Source: Ancistrus triradiatus
Taxonomy: Eukaryota > Chordata > Actinopteri > Siluriformes > Loricariidae
Direction of reading: 5' to 3'
Assembly (NCBI GenBank): GCA_025084515.1
Contig: JAJAGP010000371.1
Span: forward strand, 62,001 to 126,000
Length of the DNA: 64,000 nucleotides
In this document: in pieces, positions 11,181-22,720 of the stretch
Layout of the letters: each line of letters starts with the position of its first letter
How positions within the stretch are numbered: position 1 is the stretch's first letter
Made by a program: the position numbers and the translations under genes
The notes under the pieces: generated by a model
The model's database searches: none
Told to the model about the DNA's origin: nothing
The model's input: only the letters and a program-made list of their open reading frames with translations

Positions 11181-14100
11181 TCAATCTGGCTGATCTTCTG
11201 TGTTGCTTGTAATACTGTCTATCAATACATTTTGGCTTCCATCAAACAAAGGTATGAGGTGCATCATACTGTCCTCTTAAGTGTTACAGCTTTCCCTAGA
11301 CAGGCTCATAACATTACATTACTGTATTTTCTACAATTATTGTCAATTTCCATAAATTCAAATGCCACATGGTGGCATTAATGATGCTGTGTAGATGGTA
11401 GCGTTCCACTCGTTTTCAGATGATGCATTTACGTATCATTTCACAGTTTTCTTGTGAAAATACTCTTTGAATTTAAGGTACAGTAACATAAAGAGACTAC
11501 GTGACTATGGTAATGTCCAGTCAAGAACCACTTCTGTCTACAACCTGTTTCACAGAACATAATGCGGTTGTTAAACAGCACACATCTTACTTTATCTTGA
11601 CCTAAAAATGACATTCCCGGTGAAATAACGTGGCTACAACAAATTGCCAGACAGTGATGCTGGACTTAATATTGCTCATCACTGGAGTGAATAGCAACTG
11701 AACACATAATGGAAAAATGAAGTGAAGAGCAAATAATGGAGACACACCTGTGAATTGGGAAATTTCAGCCCTTGTGTAACTGTCTGAGCTGCTCTCAAGC
11801 ACATGGATAAGTCTGCAGTCTGTATACTGATGTGTGAACCTTTGTTATTATTTCTTTACTGCTTGGGGGTCCCTAAATGTTTGAGTAAAACTGCACAGTG
11901 GTCAACTTTAAGATGCAAAATATATCGGTAGATTAGAAAATGATATAGTGTAGCATGGTTAGCTCTAGTTGATGTCTGTTTGGAGTTTGGAATAATCTTC
12001 ACACAATCACCCACTCATACTCACATCTATGGGCAAATGGGAGGAAGCCAGCCCACCTTTCAGAAGGTGGGAAGAATTCCACACAAAAAGAACCGGATCC
12101 AAGGATCAAGCCTGGGTCCCTGGAGCTGGGCGGCCCAAACGCAACCTGCTGCTACTGTGCCTTTTTCTAGTATGAAAATAAATGTTCATATCTAACAGCC
12201 AGCATGTTTAGTGTACTTGAATCTCCCCGGTGAACAACCCTCACTTACCTTTAAGAGTTTAACCCAGTTCATAAATATTCTAAGACGTAATTAGTGGAAT
12301 CAGTAGAAATTTATTTACAGTTGGGAAATGTGGCACCATGGGACATCTCATTTCTCAAACACAGCTGAGGAATACTGATTGGCCAGACACTGGCATTACC
12401 ATCTTTACCCAACCCAGTACAAGTATGGCAGATTTCAACTGGCCCATGTTGGTGGTCATGTGTGTATCGTCCATGCTTTCTAGCTTCTTGGGACCAGATA
12501 TCATTTGGGTCTAATATCTCTAATAAAGCATTAGCTGTGCTGTCAATAGGAATAAATGTGTGAAGGTGGCCTCAGAGCAGAATGTCGAACCGTGTCTGTT
12601 GTTCCTACGGATCGACCAAGCTGACATTTCTTGGGGCCTCACCGTTGTTCACACCTGTCACAAGGAAAGTTGCATGGTGGCGCAACACAGCTGCGACCCT
12701 CCCTATGCCAAAATCGCCTCAGTCTCTTGGAAATGAGCACTCTGGCTTTCAAGAGACTCTGAATGTTAAAGAAGCCTTATCCACTTTCCGCCAGCACTCA
12801 GCTGCTGATTTGTGATGAATAGCCAGAAGCAGGGTAAACAAGACAGTACAGGTACCACAAGCCAATAGTTTTTAGAACCACAAGTCTGTCAATTGATGTG
12901 AGCAGCCAGGCAGGTTAAATAATGATTTCAACACTGAAAATGGTTGATTGATTAATTAGCAGCCAGAAGCAGAAGCCTCTCCCAGTGTTTATTACACAGT
13001 GTCTTTGCACGCTGGTGGTGCAATTAATGGTGATCTGGTGGGTCAGCAAGCTCTCATGGGGCAATTAACAGGAGGTGCAATGAGGGAATTTGAACTCTTA
13101 CTGATTGGAACACTAAGGTTTTGGTATAGGCTTTGATACCACCAGTAAATATGAAAAAAGTATTCAACAATTTGGTCATTTTTAATCTAATTCCGGGGTT
13201 TTCAGCCATGTTTTGTTATGCATTTCCTTTTTGACTTACCATTTAGCATTTACCTTTAGAAGATATGCAGGCTGTAGGGCAGCAGTTGGGTACTTTAAAG
13301 TACAGACTCCATTTTGTTGGCTGAAAAGTAAGCAACAACAGTCAACATCAACAAATTAGACAAATCTGTCGTCATAGTTTTGGAAAAAAATTATGTCATG
13401 TCTACAAAACATGCTAAAATGTACCTTTATATCATATTTGTTCCGTCCCTGTTATTTTCTCAGTGGATTTTAGATGCTCAGTCAGTCCCTGAAAGAAGGA
13501 CTTTTAAATTAGCAAAAGAAAGGAGTGCAACTGCATCCTGGTTTAATTAATACCGTGTGACTCTAAATGCATATCTTAGTGATAATGTGCCATAGTTAAT
13601 GACCCCACTGACTACACAGCAAGCAAGCTATGTTAGAAAACCAAGATATTAGGGCACTCGTACTGCTTATATGTACACATTTGTTAGCTTTCATTTAGTG
13701 GCCTGGTTTTGTGATCTACGGTCATAAAAAAGATGCAATCTGCTATTAAAATTAGCACCACATTTACATACGCTCTGCCCTTTACAACCCCTGCTTACAA
13801 AGTTTAGAAATTATTCACGGGAGCATGTGGTTATATTGCACTAGGAGCTTTTGGCTTATAAAGTGAATTAAACCTGTTCCTTAATAACAGAATCCTCTGA
13901 CCTCATTTTTACCTCTGCTCCTATGTATCTGGCTAACTTTTAAGGGTTGTTTTAAGGGTTTTTTGGTTTGCAGGGTTTCTTGGTTATTTACAAACCTGCA
14001 TGCAATTTTCTGAAATGAGGAAGCTGGGGTGTTGCAGCAAATGTGGCCATGCATTACACATGAAGCAATGTTTTGGCTTTCTATGCATCCCCAGCATTGT

Positions 14101-15127
14101 ACGAGCTGTAGTCATTGTTTTGAGTGCTTCATTATGAATGGAGAGCCAGGAAATGTCAGTTTGAGGCTGGGAAGGCAGACCAGGTGATTGATTATGAATA
14201 ATGTCTACGTTTATGGACAAACAAAACAATGTCAGCCCTCGACTGATGACTGTATAAAACATTAAACTCGGCAGGTATTGGTCACTTACTGATTTCTAAA
14301 GCCTTGGTAGCAGGTTTAATTGCATTTTGCAGTGAATAGCAGGGAATTTATTATCCATAACATTTCAGGGAAATATATAGCCCGTTACTGGAGTTTCATT
14401 ATTAATAATCTCATCACAATGATTATAATGACAGCATTGTCTAATGCTTGCAAATTCAAGTCAAATCACATAACTTGTGTGAAAATGTACCAAGGTTAGA
14501 AAGCAAGCTGTACAAAATCCATTATGCAGCAATTCAAAAAGCTGTGGAAATTAGCAATATTTTCTTGCCCGAGCAATATTCTAATGTCTGTGTCTGTTTG
14601 CTTTAGTACTGTAATTTTCTGTTTCATAGTGCTATTAGCTTGTCATTTATTCTAGAATTTGCATTTGAGGCTCTGGTTACAGTCTACAAGACACCATGAA
14701 ATGAAGATGGCAGCACCCAGTAAAATGTGCCAGTAAGCAAAGCCCCTTGAAAGTGAAAAGGAGCTAATGTTAAGCACTGCTAATTAAGAAGATTCTTAAT
14801 AAATCTTCAAACGCCAAAATCTTCAAATCAAGTCAAATGTATTCTCTCTGAATTCTTTCATACAAAATGTATCGTAACTGTGCTTGAGTTTGAATCTTGG
14901 GAATATGAGATTGGAATATAAACACAGACTACAGTTATACACATACACTTACGTAATATTCAGTTATATGGTATACAGTTATATAGTTATTTATATATAC
15001 ACAGCTATATATACTATAGTTACATACAGAATATAAATGCATATGAGCCGAAGCATTATCACCACTTAATCAAATGAATCCCACTTAACATTGTTTATCT
15101 CAATACAACTGAACATGTCAAAGTCTG
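11181..15127. other. intergenic, no gene seen
   Basis: Apart from the repeat at 11499-11580 and a decayed piece of the CAGTCC-type repeat at about 12000-12135, nothing mobile is recognised. 14280-14800 is AT-rich, unique-looking and contains runs such as TTTAATTGCATTTTGCAG, so it may hold conserved non-coding DNA. 14960-15045 is TA-rich low-complexity sequence. Confidence 0.4.
11499..11580. repeat. 82-base dispersed repeat, copy 1
   Basis: Aligns without gaps to 43409-43490, with about 62 of 82 positions identical by eye. Shared blocks include ACGTGACTATGG and CAACCTGT. No family is recognised. Confidence 0.6.
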
Positions 15128-16150
15128 GGATATTGTTACGGTTCACCCTATAAAAAACCTTGTGTACCGTGTAAAAAAAATACAAGCATTTTTAGGACCC
15201 AATCGCAGTTAGCTCCAGATGGAACGGTGAACCAAAAATACAGGAAATGATCAAGTGGTGTGTGTGGGGATATACTCACGCTCACACACAGAAAGAAAAT
15301 AGTGCTGGCAGCTGGGGATTGAACCCTGATCGCTCACGCCAGGGTTCAGAGCCCTAGCGTCTCACCACAAGCGAGCTGATTAGATGCGAGCTTGCAAGAA
15401 ATATAAGGGGCAGAAACAAGCACTGCACGGAATGGACTCAAAAACAAAACAGATCCTTCATTTATGAATTGAAAGCCAAGCCACAAGTATGCTTCAAAAC
15501 GCCATGGCGGGCAAAAACAGAAAAGGAACGAAAACAAAAAGCCAAAAGCGCTCGGCGTAACGTGTTGAGCCTTACACTATCGGCGTACGCTCTTAGTCTA
15601 GCTTGGGTCGGCGCATGCGCAGTGCGGTAAGATCCCAAGCGGAGCTGAGCAGGATGTGTCACGACTGCTTCGGCAGCGTGACGCAGAAAATGAGGAGTGA
15701 GACTGGCACACAGTGAGTGAGAAGTTGTACTCAACCGGTAAAGGGCAAGAGGGAGACACGGATCATTGCGAGGAACAGGGGAACGCTGCTGGGGGTGACG
15801 GGGAGAACTGGAAATGGGAGGACGCAGAGGATCAGTGGCAGAATCTGCCCCTACACTAACGAACTATGCCCTGACGTCACCTCCGGCCTCCGGATTCCTC
15901 AAAATCGCAATCTACCATTATCCCTAAACCAAAACGAGGGGACGTTCAAGACGGGTGAGGTCTCACAGGCGTCTGCCCCATGTGAAAAGAGAGGGCGCGG
16001 CACCTGACTGGGCTCGAGCGTACTCTTAAATCCACGAGCCAGCAGGTGTCGCTGATCGCGCAATCTGACACATGCGTGATCACACCGAGCATGCCCAGGC
16101 CGAAAAGTGAGTCGTTGCTACCTTCTAGCATCGGGGAGCACGACTCCTAA
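15128..16150. other. GC/CpG-rich island of uncertain origin
   Basis: The base composition changes sharply from AT-rich flanks to CpG-rich DNA, including GGCGCATGCGCAGTGCGG at about 15612 and many CG steps up to about 16100. Near 15315-15385 the minus strand has a GGTTCAATCCC B-box-like word in a tRNA-like setting. The short overlapping frames give no recognisable protein. It could be a solo LTR or other retroelement starting TGTTACGG, or a CpG island of an unannotated transcript. I favour a retroelement, weakly. Confidence 0.35.
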
Positions 16151-16339
16151 TAGATATAATAGACGGAAATTGAACAGTTGGTTCTCCAAGTCAACATGTT
16201 TGAGTCATGAGAAAATGTTGAAGCATCCAACTATGGCAAGCCTTGTGGGGTGCTTCCGGGCAGCAAATTTGACCGACCGACCAACCAACCAACAATGGTT
16301 CAAAGTGGGACAAACTGGCAAAAGGGTGTAGGGGTGCCT

Positions 16340-16520
16340 ACAGGTTGATTGATGCACAAGTGCAACATGGCTATCCAGTCTGGTCTGAACTGACAGAAGT
16401 ACTAATGGAGCTGTGTAGCCCCCATTAAAATTGCCTACAATGGTCACACGAGTGTTAGAACTGGACTTTGGAACAATGGAAGAAGGGGTATTCCGGGTGT
16501 GAAACCAGGTCCTCAGGAAC
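16340..16520 (+). mobile_element. Tc1/IS630-type fragment, family E
   Basis: One frame encodes NWTLEQWKK (from AACTGGACTTTGGAACAATG), the block just before the first catalytic Asp in a widespread fish IS630-type transposase. Only a short piece remains, and the following Asp block is not preserved. 16521-17148 beyond it shows nothing recognised. Confidence 0.5.
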
Positions 16521-17197
16521 CTCTGTGACAGCAGTTGGCTCTGACCTCAGAGCCACAATAGCTCCATAAATGTAATATCATTTTATTTGATGGAACTACT
16601 TTTTAAATAAATTTTAAAATATGCAGAAGTACAGTACAGTTGCAGAAGTTACTGGTTGCAATTGATACAATTCACCTGCTGTATTATCCCTCGCACTTCA
16701 GACTAGCCTATCTCTCTCGCTGTTTGATCATTGGTTCATCATCCTAATGTTCTACACTGTTGTGCTTCTTCTTATTCACCATGTGGAGCAATCGACACTA
16801 CCCCCAGAGACTAAACCGGTTTTATACTCTTATCGAGAATCTCATTTCTGCTAAAGCCACTGAAACCTCTTTGTATTATGTAGACAGACCTGTTCACTTC
16901 ACTGTTGTGTTCTTCAAATGCAAGGACTCTTTTATGAAAGAATAATTCTCTCCACTTCCATCCAGACACTGATGATTTCTCCATTCTGAGCCTAGTATCT
17001 CTTAAGGGCTCTCCCTTATATGTCTTATGTGCCCTTTCTACAACTGGCTGTGGCTTGCATATTAATGGTGTGTACATATCTCTCTGGAAGCTGGTTTGTG
17101 ACAATGAGTCTTGTAAAAATACATTAATAAACAAGTGAATATTCATTGGCCACTGTGTTAGGTACAGCTGTTCAACTGCTTGTTAACGCAAATATGT

Positions 17198-17389
17198 GGA
17201 CTGTGGTAGCCTAGCGGGTAAGGTACTGGACTCTGGACCAGAAGTTCGGGGGTACCAAATCCCACCTCTGCCAAGCTGCCACTGTTGGGTCCTTGAGCAA
17301 GGCCCTTAACCCACAATTGCTTGGATTGTAAGATTGTATCAATTGTAAGTCACTCTGGATAAGGGCGTCTGCTAAATGCTGTAAATGTA
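17198..17389 (+). mobile_element. tRNA-derived SINE, copy d (inside family C Tc1)
   Basis: GGACTGTGGTAGCCTAGCGG head and TAAGTCACTCTGGATAAG tail. AAATAT flanks the copy on each side as a likely target duplication. It interrupts the terminal region of the Tc1-type element, so it is younger than that element. Confidence 0.85.
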
Positions 17390-17485
17390 AATATCTTATC
17401 AGCCAATCACAAGACACCAACTCAATGCATTTAGGCATGAAGTCATGTACCTGATGACCTGTTGAGATTCAAATCGAGCACCAGA

Positions 17486-18090
17486 ATGGGAAAGAAAGGT
17501 GATTTAAGTGACTCTGAACGTGGCATGGCTATTGGTGCTAGACGGGCTGGTCTGGGTATTTCAGAAACTGCTGATCTTCTGGAATTGTCACGCCCAACCA
17601 CAGTTTACAGAGAAAGGTCCAAAAAAGAGAAAATACCCAATTAGCAGCAGTTCTATGGGCAAAAATGCCTTGTTTTGATTTCAGAGGTCAGAGGAGAATG
17701 GCCAGACTGATTCGAGCTGATAGAAAGGCAATAGTGACTCATAACGACTCGTTACAACTGAGTATGCACTGGACAACAGAAAACTGGAAACTGGAAAGCT
17801 TCAATTTCTGCTGTGACATTCAGATGGTAAGATCAGAATTTGGCATAGACAAAAGCATGGATCCATCCTATACCAATGGTCAATATTTCATGCTGCTGGT
17901 GGTGATGTTATGGTGTGGGGTATATTTTCTTGGCACCCTTTGAGCCCCTTAATACTAATTTAACATCGTTTAAACACCTACCTGGATATTGTTGCTGATG
18001 CTCATGCCCTTCCCTATATGACCACAGTGTACCATCTCCTGATGGCTACTTCTGTCAGGATAATGTGCCATGCCACACAGCTCGAATAGC
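17486..18090 (+). pseudogene. IS630/Tc1-type transposase pseudogene (family C)
   Basis: Begins MGKKGDLSDSERGM, continues through an HTH (ISETADLLELSR) and becomes frameshifted near 17620. Later pieces include GQRRMARLIRADRKA and a decayed catalytic region. The usual length of this family is about 340 residues. Internal deletions leave roughly 600 bases here. It is not functional. Confidence 0.75.
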
Positions 18091-18111
18091 AAGGTGTACC
18101 TAATAAAGTGG

Positions 18112-20369
18112 TACACCTTAAAGTGCTACACCTTAAAGTGGACCAAAACATTAGACACACACAAATTAGGCCCTATGAAATCCATATTTTTCCCCAAATT
18201 TCATTTTATTTTTTTTCCTTTTCATTTTTAACAGTGTTTTTCTGTTAAAATAACTACAATTAAACAAACAATAGCAAAATGACACATGTATTTAATGAAA
18301 TTGCTGCTATAACATTTAGCAACATCAAAAATGATATTAATGAAAGCTGTAGAAACAAATAAGGAAAAGTTCAGGGTGCGTATTTTATAAATATAACTAA
18401 AACTGCAATCTGTATCTTAAATTTTGATACCTTGGTTTTTGTTAATTTGTTTGCAGAAGGCTTGTCGAATACCGAAAACAAGTACCGAGCTATTTTTCCC
18501 ATAAGGAATAATGTCAGTTATACCACAGTTAGTTCCAGCCCCCGCAATCTGATTGGCTGAGCGACGTTTTTCCCGTGACATTACTGACAATAACAGCACT
18601 GTGACCGACGCTACTAGAAGTATTACTCTGCGGCTTTCACATGTAACCTAGCAACGATGCCCGCCCTAAAAAGCAGCGAAGTTATAATGACTCAAGTAAA
18701 ACACTGCCAAATGAAAGCAATAATTACTTTATAAAATCTATTACTTTTGAAAACGATTTAAATTTGGAAGATGAAGCTATTAATGACCAACCTGAGCCAA
18801 AGGTTTATCACCTTTAGAATTTGGAAGCAATGGAAAAGCAAAACAAAGTCAGTACTTTAAATCAAACGTCCCCGGCTATTAATGGATTCACAGCTCAACT
18901 GAAGATTAGTTTTAGTCCCATCAACAAAAATGAACTGAATCAGCTTCATCACTCACAAAGACGTCGTTTGCTGGAGTTAAACTTTGCGTCTTTCATTAAA
19001 CACCATCCATGGCTGATTGGAGGTTCGTTCATCTGACAGGTATGTTATCTGTTAAGTCCAGCTCTTAATTCAGCAAATTTGCTGATGCTCTGTAACTCTG
19101 CCGTCACATTTCTGACTGATAATATTAACATTATCAACAAACATCATACAAATTTATTATTAGTAGTCAATCAGGATCGTAGACTTTGGTTATAACACCA
19201 GGATCACATTCCGATTTGGTTCAGTCGGTGGTTCAGTCGGTAGAATAGCGCATCTTAATAACAGCCTGCCTTCTAAACCCGACCCATTTTATTTGCTGAA
19301 TGTAAAGAAACGTTCTTTTCAATAAATTAAAACTTACCAGTGCACATATTTGTATTTATTGTCTGTATAATAAACAGTTATTGGTAATTCTGTTCCTCGA
19401 CTTTAATGACTAAAGGGCTTAGCCGCGGGGTAACGATAGAATGGAACTATTTTACTTCACGGAATGGTGACAAACAAATGTCCTCTTTATCTTAAAATCT
19501 AACAATTAATGGCAATAATGGAACCGTGGTATAATCGCAATAATACACTCAAGGTCGTGCTTTAACGTGTTAAAGTACTCCCTCTCTTGTATTATTGCTT
19601 AATTTACTTAATCCCTTCAAAACCCTCAGAAAATCCACACTGTATAAGGCATTATATGTATTAACAGAGTTGTATTGTACAGGTGCTCCCTGATTTATAA
19701 TGGGCATACGTTCCATCGTAAGTTAAATGTATCATTAACGAATAAGTTTAATATAGTCTATATCATATCATGGCAGAGTCTATTACACATTAACACTTAT
19801 GTCAACCTACAGTTGGCCAAATCATTAACACAAAGCTCATTTTATAATAAAGTGTTGCAAAATTCATGCAATTTAGTCAGTAATGGCTTGAAAGTGAAAA
19901 GTTAAAGCAAAACACTTACTCTATTGATGAACTCAGGGTGCTAGCTGCTCAGCCTGAAAGCCAAGAGGATTCAATGTCTGTTTTCCTTTCGGTGGGATGT
20001 CATTATTGTCATCATTTCAGAACCCATGGGAACTTATTGTGCACTAAAAATATAGTACTGTAGACACAAACACAACAGAGATATTCACTGAGCAATAGAT
20101 ATTGTGAATCTGAATCACTGTGTACTGAATCGTGAATTTGGTTTCGACTGAAATGAGTTGTGTGGCTCGACTTCTAGGTTTAAGAAAGTGCACTGAGTAC
20201 AGAGCAAATGACGAGAACGGAGACACATTTTTCTAGATAAAATGCATCGAGAACCGAACTCAAGTTCCGAGGTACCACTGTAACTCGATTTCAGCAGGCC
20301 TAAGGTCCTTTCAGTAATGCCCTCAAATCATTAGGACACTGTTGTGCCCTGAATTTTGCAGTTAAGAAT
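18112..20369. mobile_element. probable nested, decayed DNA transposons
   Basis: Several end-like motifs occur: GATACCTTGGTTTTTGTT near 18425, a CGAAAACAAGTACCGAGC stretch at 18474-18491, ACAGGTGCTCCCTGATTTA at 19679, and GTTCCGAGGTACCACTGTA at 20264. The 18530-18660 part is GC-richer and resembles the inner part of a known fish repeat. I cannot pair the ends or name a transposase. No host gene is seen. Confidence 0.35.
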
Positions 20370-20600
20370 AGAGATGCACCGATTGTACTAAAAACACTTC
20401 CTCGTCATCAATATGCTTCAGCACCGGTCTCATGAACAAACAAACGAGTGGCTGAGCTGTGTAAAAACTAAACTTTGTAAAAATGAGCTGTGTAAAAACG
20501 TACATGAGCTGAATTCTGAATTAGTGAAAGCACTTAGCCATTCATATGTTGCTGTATTTGTGCTGCTGTGCACAAGTTAAATGTGACCAGCACAGAATCG
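20370..20600. mobile_element. hAT-type end or MITE fragment
   Basis: Starts AGAGATGCACCGATTGTACT, which resembles the GGGATGCACCGAT ends of fish hAT-type repeats. A similar, more decayed start lies at about 41408 (GGATGCACTGAAATAAAAAT). The far end is not definable. Confidence 0.35.
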
Positions 20601-20699
20601 GTTATGGGAGACTGACCAGATTTTCAAACTTTTCAGCTTTTATTCCTCAATTCCATGATTCAGTTCATATTCTCCACATTGTGGAAATCATTGGGCCTT

Positions 20700-20846
20700 A
20701 CAAATCAAGCAAGTGATGTTCTTCTCGTAAACCCTCCTTCTGATCATTCATGTGGATAGCCACCTACCTACACATTGTTATGGACCAGGTTCACCCCTTA
20801 GGGCAGTGGCATCTTTCAGCAGGATATTGTTGCTACTGTTTTGAAA
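20700..20846 (+). mobile_element. Tc1/IS630-type fragment, family E
   Basis: Contains GTGGATAGCCACCTACCTAC and TCTTTCAGCAGGATATTG, decayed versions of the region around the second catalytic Asp of the same family as 16340-16520 and 25530-25715. Too short and damaged for an enzyme. 20847-21788 beyond it shows nothing recognised. Confidence 0.5.
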
Positions 20847-21788
20847 GTATCAGCAGCATATTATTCATGTTTTGGCTCATCTGTGTGTAACTACATGTAA
20901 GTGTTAATACACAATTCACTCTATTTAGCTACATTTAGCTAATCAGTTACCTTTTCCGCACTCAGATAATTAAGTCATTTGGGCTCAGCACTGCTGCCAA
21001 ACCCATTTACTGTCAACATTAACAATAGATTAATGTGCAGTTAGAACTTTCGCAGGAAACTCTCACCTAAAAGAATGAAGCATGCTACCTTTCTCCACAC
21101 ACCACTGTGCTTCCAAGTTTGTGTTTAAATTAGTTCGACAGCCCTCAAACAGATTGTTAGCAACGTGTGTATGTTATTAACTGCATTAAGACAACAAAAG
21201 GAAACCTACCTTGGCCATAGGAGCGTTTCATGTTTGAAAAAGGTCACACAAATCGAAATGCATATGCGTTTTCTGTATATGCAGGCACTTACGTTAGCAA
21301 ACACAGACAGGTAGATTAGCCTTTACAGATTCCTCCACTGGGAAACCTTTAGCAGTGCTGATGAGCCGGACCTGTAAACATAGTGCCTGGGGTTCACTGA
21401 CTTAGCAGGATGACTTCCACCAAGAAGCCTTTGTGTTTGTGCATTCACCTAACACTGAGATCAGCAAATTTTCCATTATTATGATGATTATGGCTGACCT
21501 GGATCTGCCTGAACACTTCACGTTGCTTGTTCAATTATTTAAGGACAAAAAAGCACTAGACTCTTCAAACCAATTTAGGAATATAAAAATAAATACTCCT
21601 GTGAGAATTCAGGCTGCAGCAGTTTAAGTAGCTCAAGTATTCTTCAGATATTTCAAAGGTGCAGTAGATTTTTTTTTCCACAGTAGTGTCAGGTGGATAG
21701 CTGAAATCCTTATCACAATACATCCATTTTATATCAGAGTAATGATATTCTGTTTATGATGATGTAGTTATTTTGTCTGTATTGGTTA

Positions 21789-22720
21789 TACACTCACCAA
21801 TCACTTTGCTTCTACAGACATTGCCCATTTTATCAGTTCCACTTAGCATATAGAATTTAGCAGACGCCCTTATCCAGACTGATACAATGATATAATCTTA
21901 CAATCCAAGCAATTGTGGGTTAAGGGCCTTGCTCAAGGACCCAACAGTGGCAGCTTGGCAGAAGTGGGATTTGAACCCTGGACCTTCTGGTCCATAGTCC
22001 AGTACCTTCCCCGCTAGGCAACCACAGTCCATATAGATTCATTTTGTTGTTTATTACAGACTGTAGACCATATGTTTTGCTGTATTCTTTGTTAGTCCAT
22101 TTTACTACGTTCTCTAGTATTCAGGACCACAACCATCAGGTACTATTTGGGTGGTGGATCATTCTCAGCGCTGCACTGACCCTGATGTGGTGGAGGTGGT
22201 GTTATAGTGTGTTGTTCTGGTATGAGTGGATCAGACAAAGCAGTGCTTTTGGAGTTTTAAACACTCTGTTTACTCAATGGGCGCTCCATTGGACACATCT
22301 TCCATATTATTCCACCTTGTAGATGTAAATTCAGAGACAGTAGGTCATCTGTTGTTGCACAGTTTGTGTTAGTCATCCTCAAATCCTTCATCAGTACTCA
22401 TAGGGTGCTATCTACAGGATGGTGGTGGCTGGACATTTTTGGTAGGTGGACTTTTTTCAGTCCAGCAGTGACACTGAGGTTTTTAAAACTCCAGAACCAC
22501 TGCTGTGTCTGATCCACCGCTACCAGCACAACACACACAGCGTCAGTGTCACTGCAGTGCTGAAAATGATAGCCTAAACGGACAAAAGGGCACTAACAAC
22601 GTATAAAGAGAAACAGATGGACTACAGTCTGTAATTGCAGAACTACAAAGTGCTTCTGTGTGGTAAGTGGGACTGACAAAATGGACAATATATGTAGAAG
22701 CAAGGAGGTGTACCTAATAA
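21789..22720. mobile_element. foldback MITE, family G, copy 1, with nested SINE
   Basis: The two halves are long inverted repeats. The arms contain GGTGGTGGATCATTCTCAGC and ACTGACCCTGATGTGG, against their inverted versions near 22500-22560. The right end reads GGAGGTGTACCTAATAA and the left CACTCACCAATCACTTTGCT. No transposase is encoded. A SINE interrupts the left arm at 21853-22030. Three further copies or fragments are in the window. Confidence 0.8.
21853..22030 (-). mobile_element. tRNA-derived SINE, copy e (inside foldback MITE)
   Basis: Minus-strand copy of the same SINE family. ATATAGA at each edge is a likely target duplication. It is inserted in the left arm of the foldback element. 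Confidence 0.85.

Larger units (their letters stand above)
17149..18111 (+). mobile_element. Tc1/IS630-type element, family C, with nested SINE
   Basis: The left end CACTGTGTTAGGTACAGCTG and the right end GGTGTACCTAATAAAGTG are imperfect inverted repeats. The transposase starts at ATG 17486 (MGKKGDLSDSERGMAIGARR, HTH region) and is followed by several stops and frameshifts. The sequence near 18060 (AATGTGCCATGCCACACAG) corresponds to the second Asp block in decayed form. A SINE splits the left end at 17198-17389. Confidence 0.8.

Noticed and set aside
15128..16150. Definite solo LTR call for the CpG-rich island
   Set aside because: The start TGTTACGG is suggestive, but I could not find a matching CA end with a convincing short duplication, primer-binding site or coding remnants.
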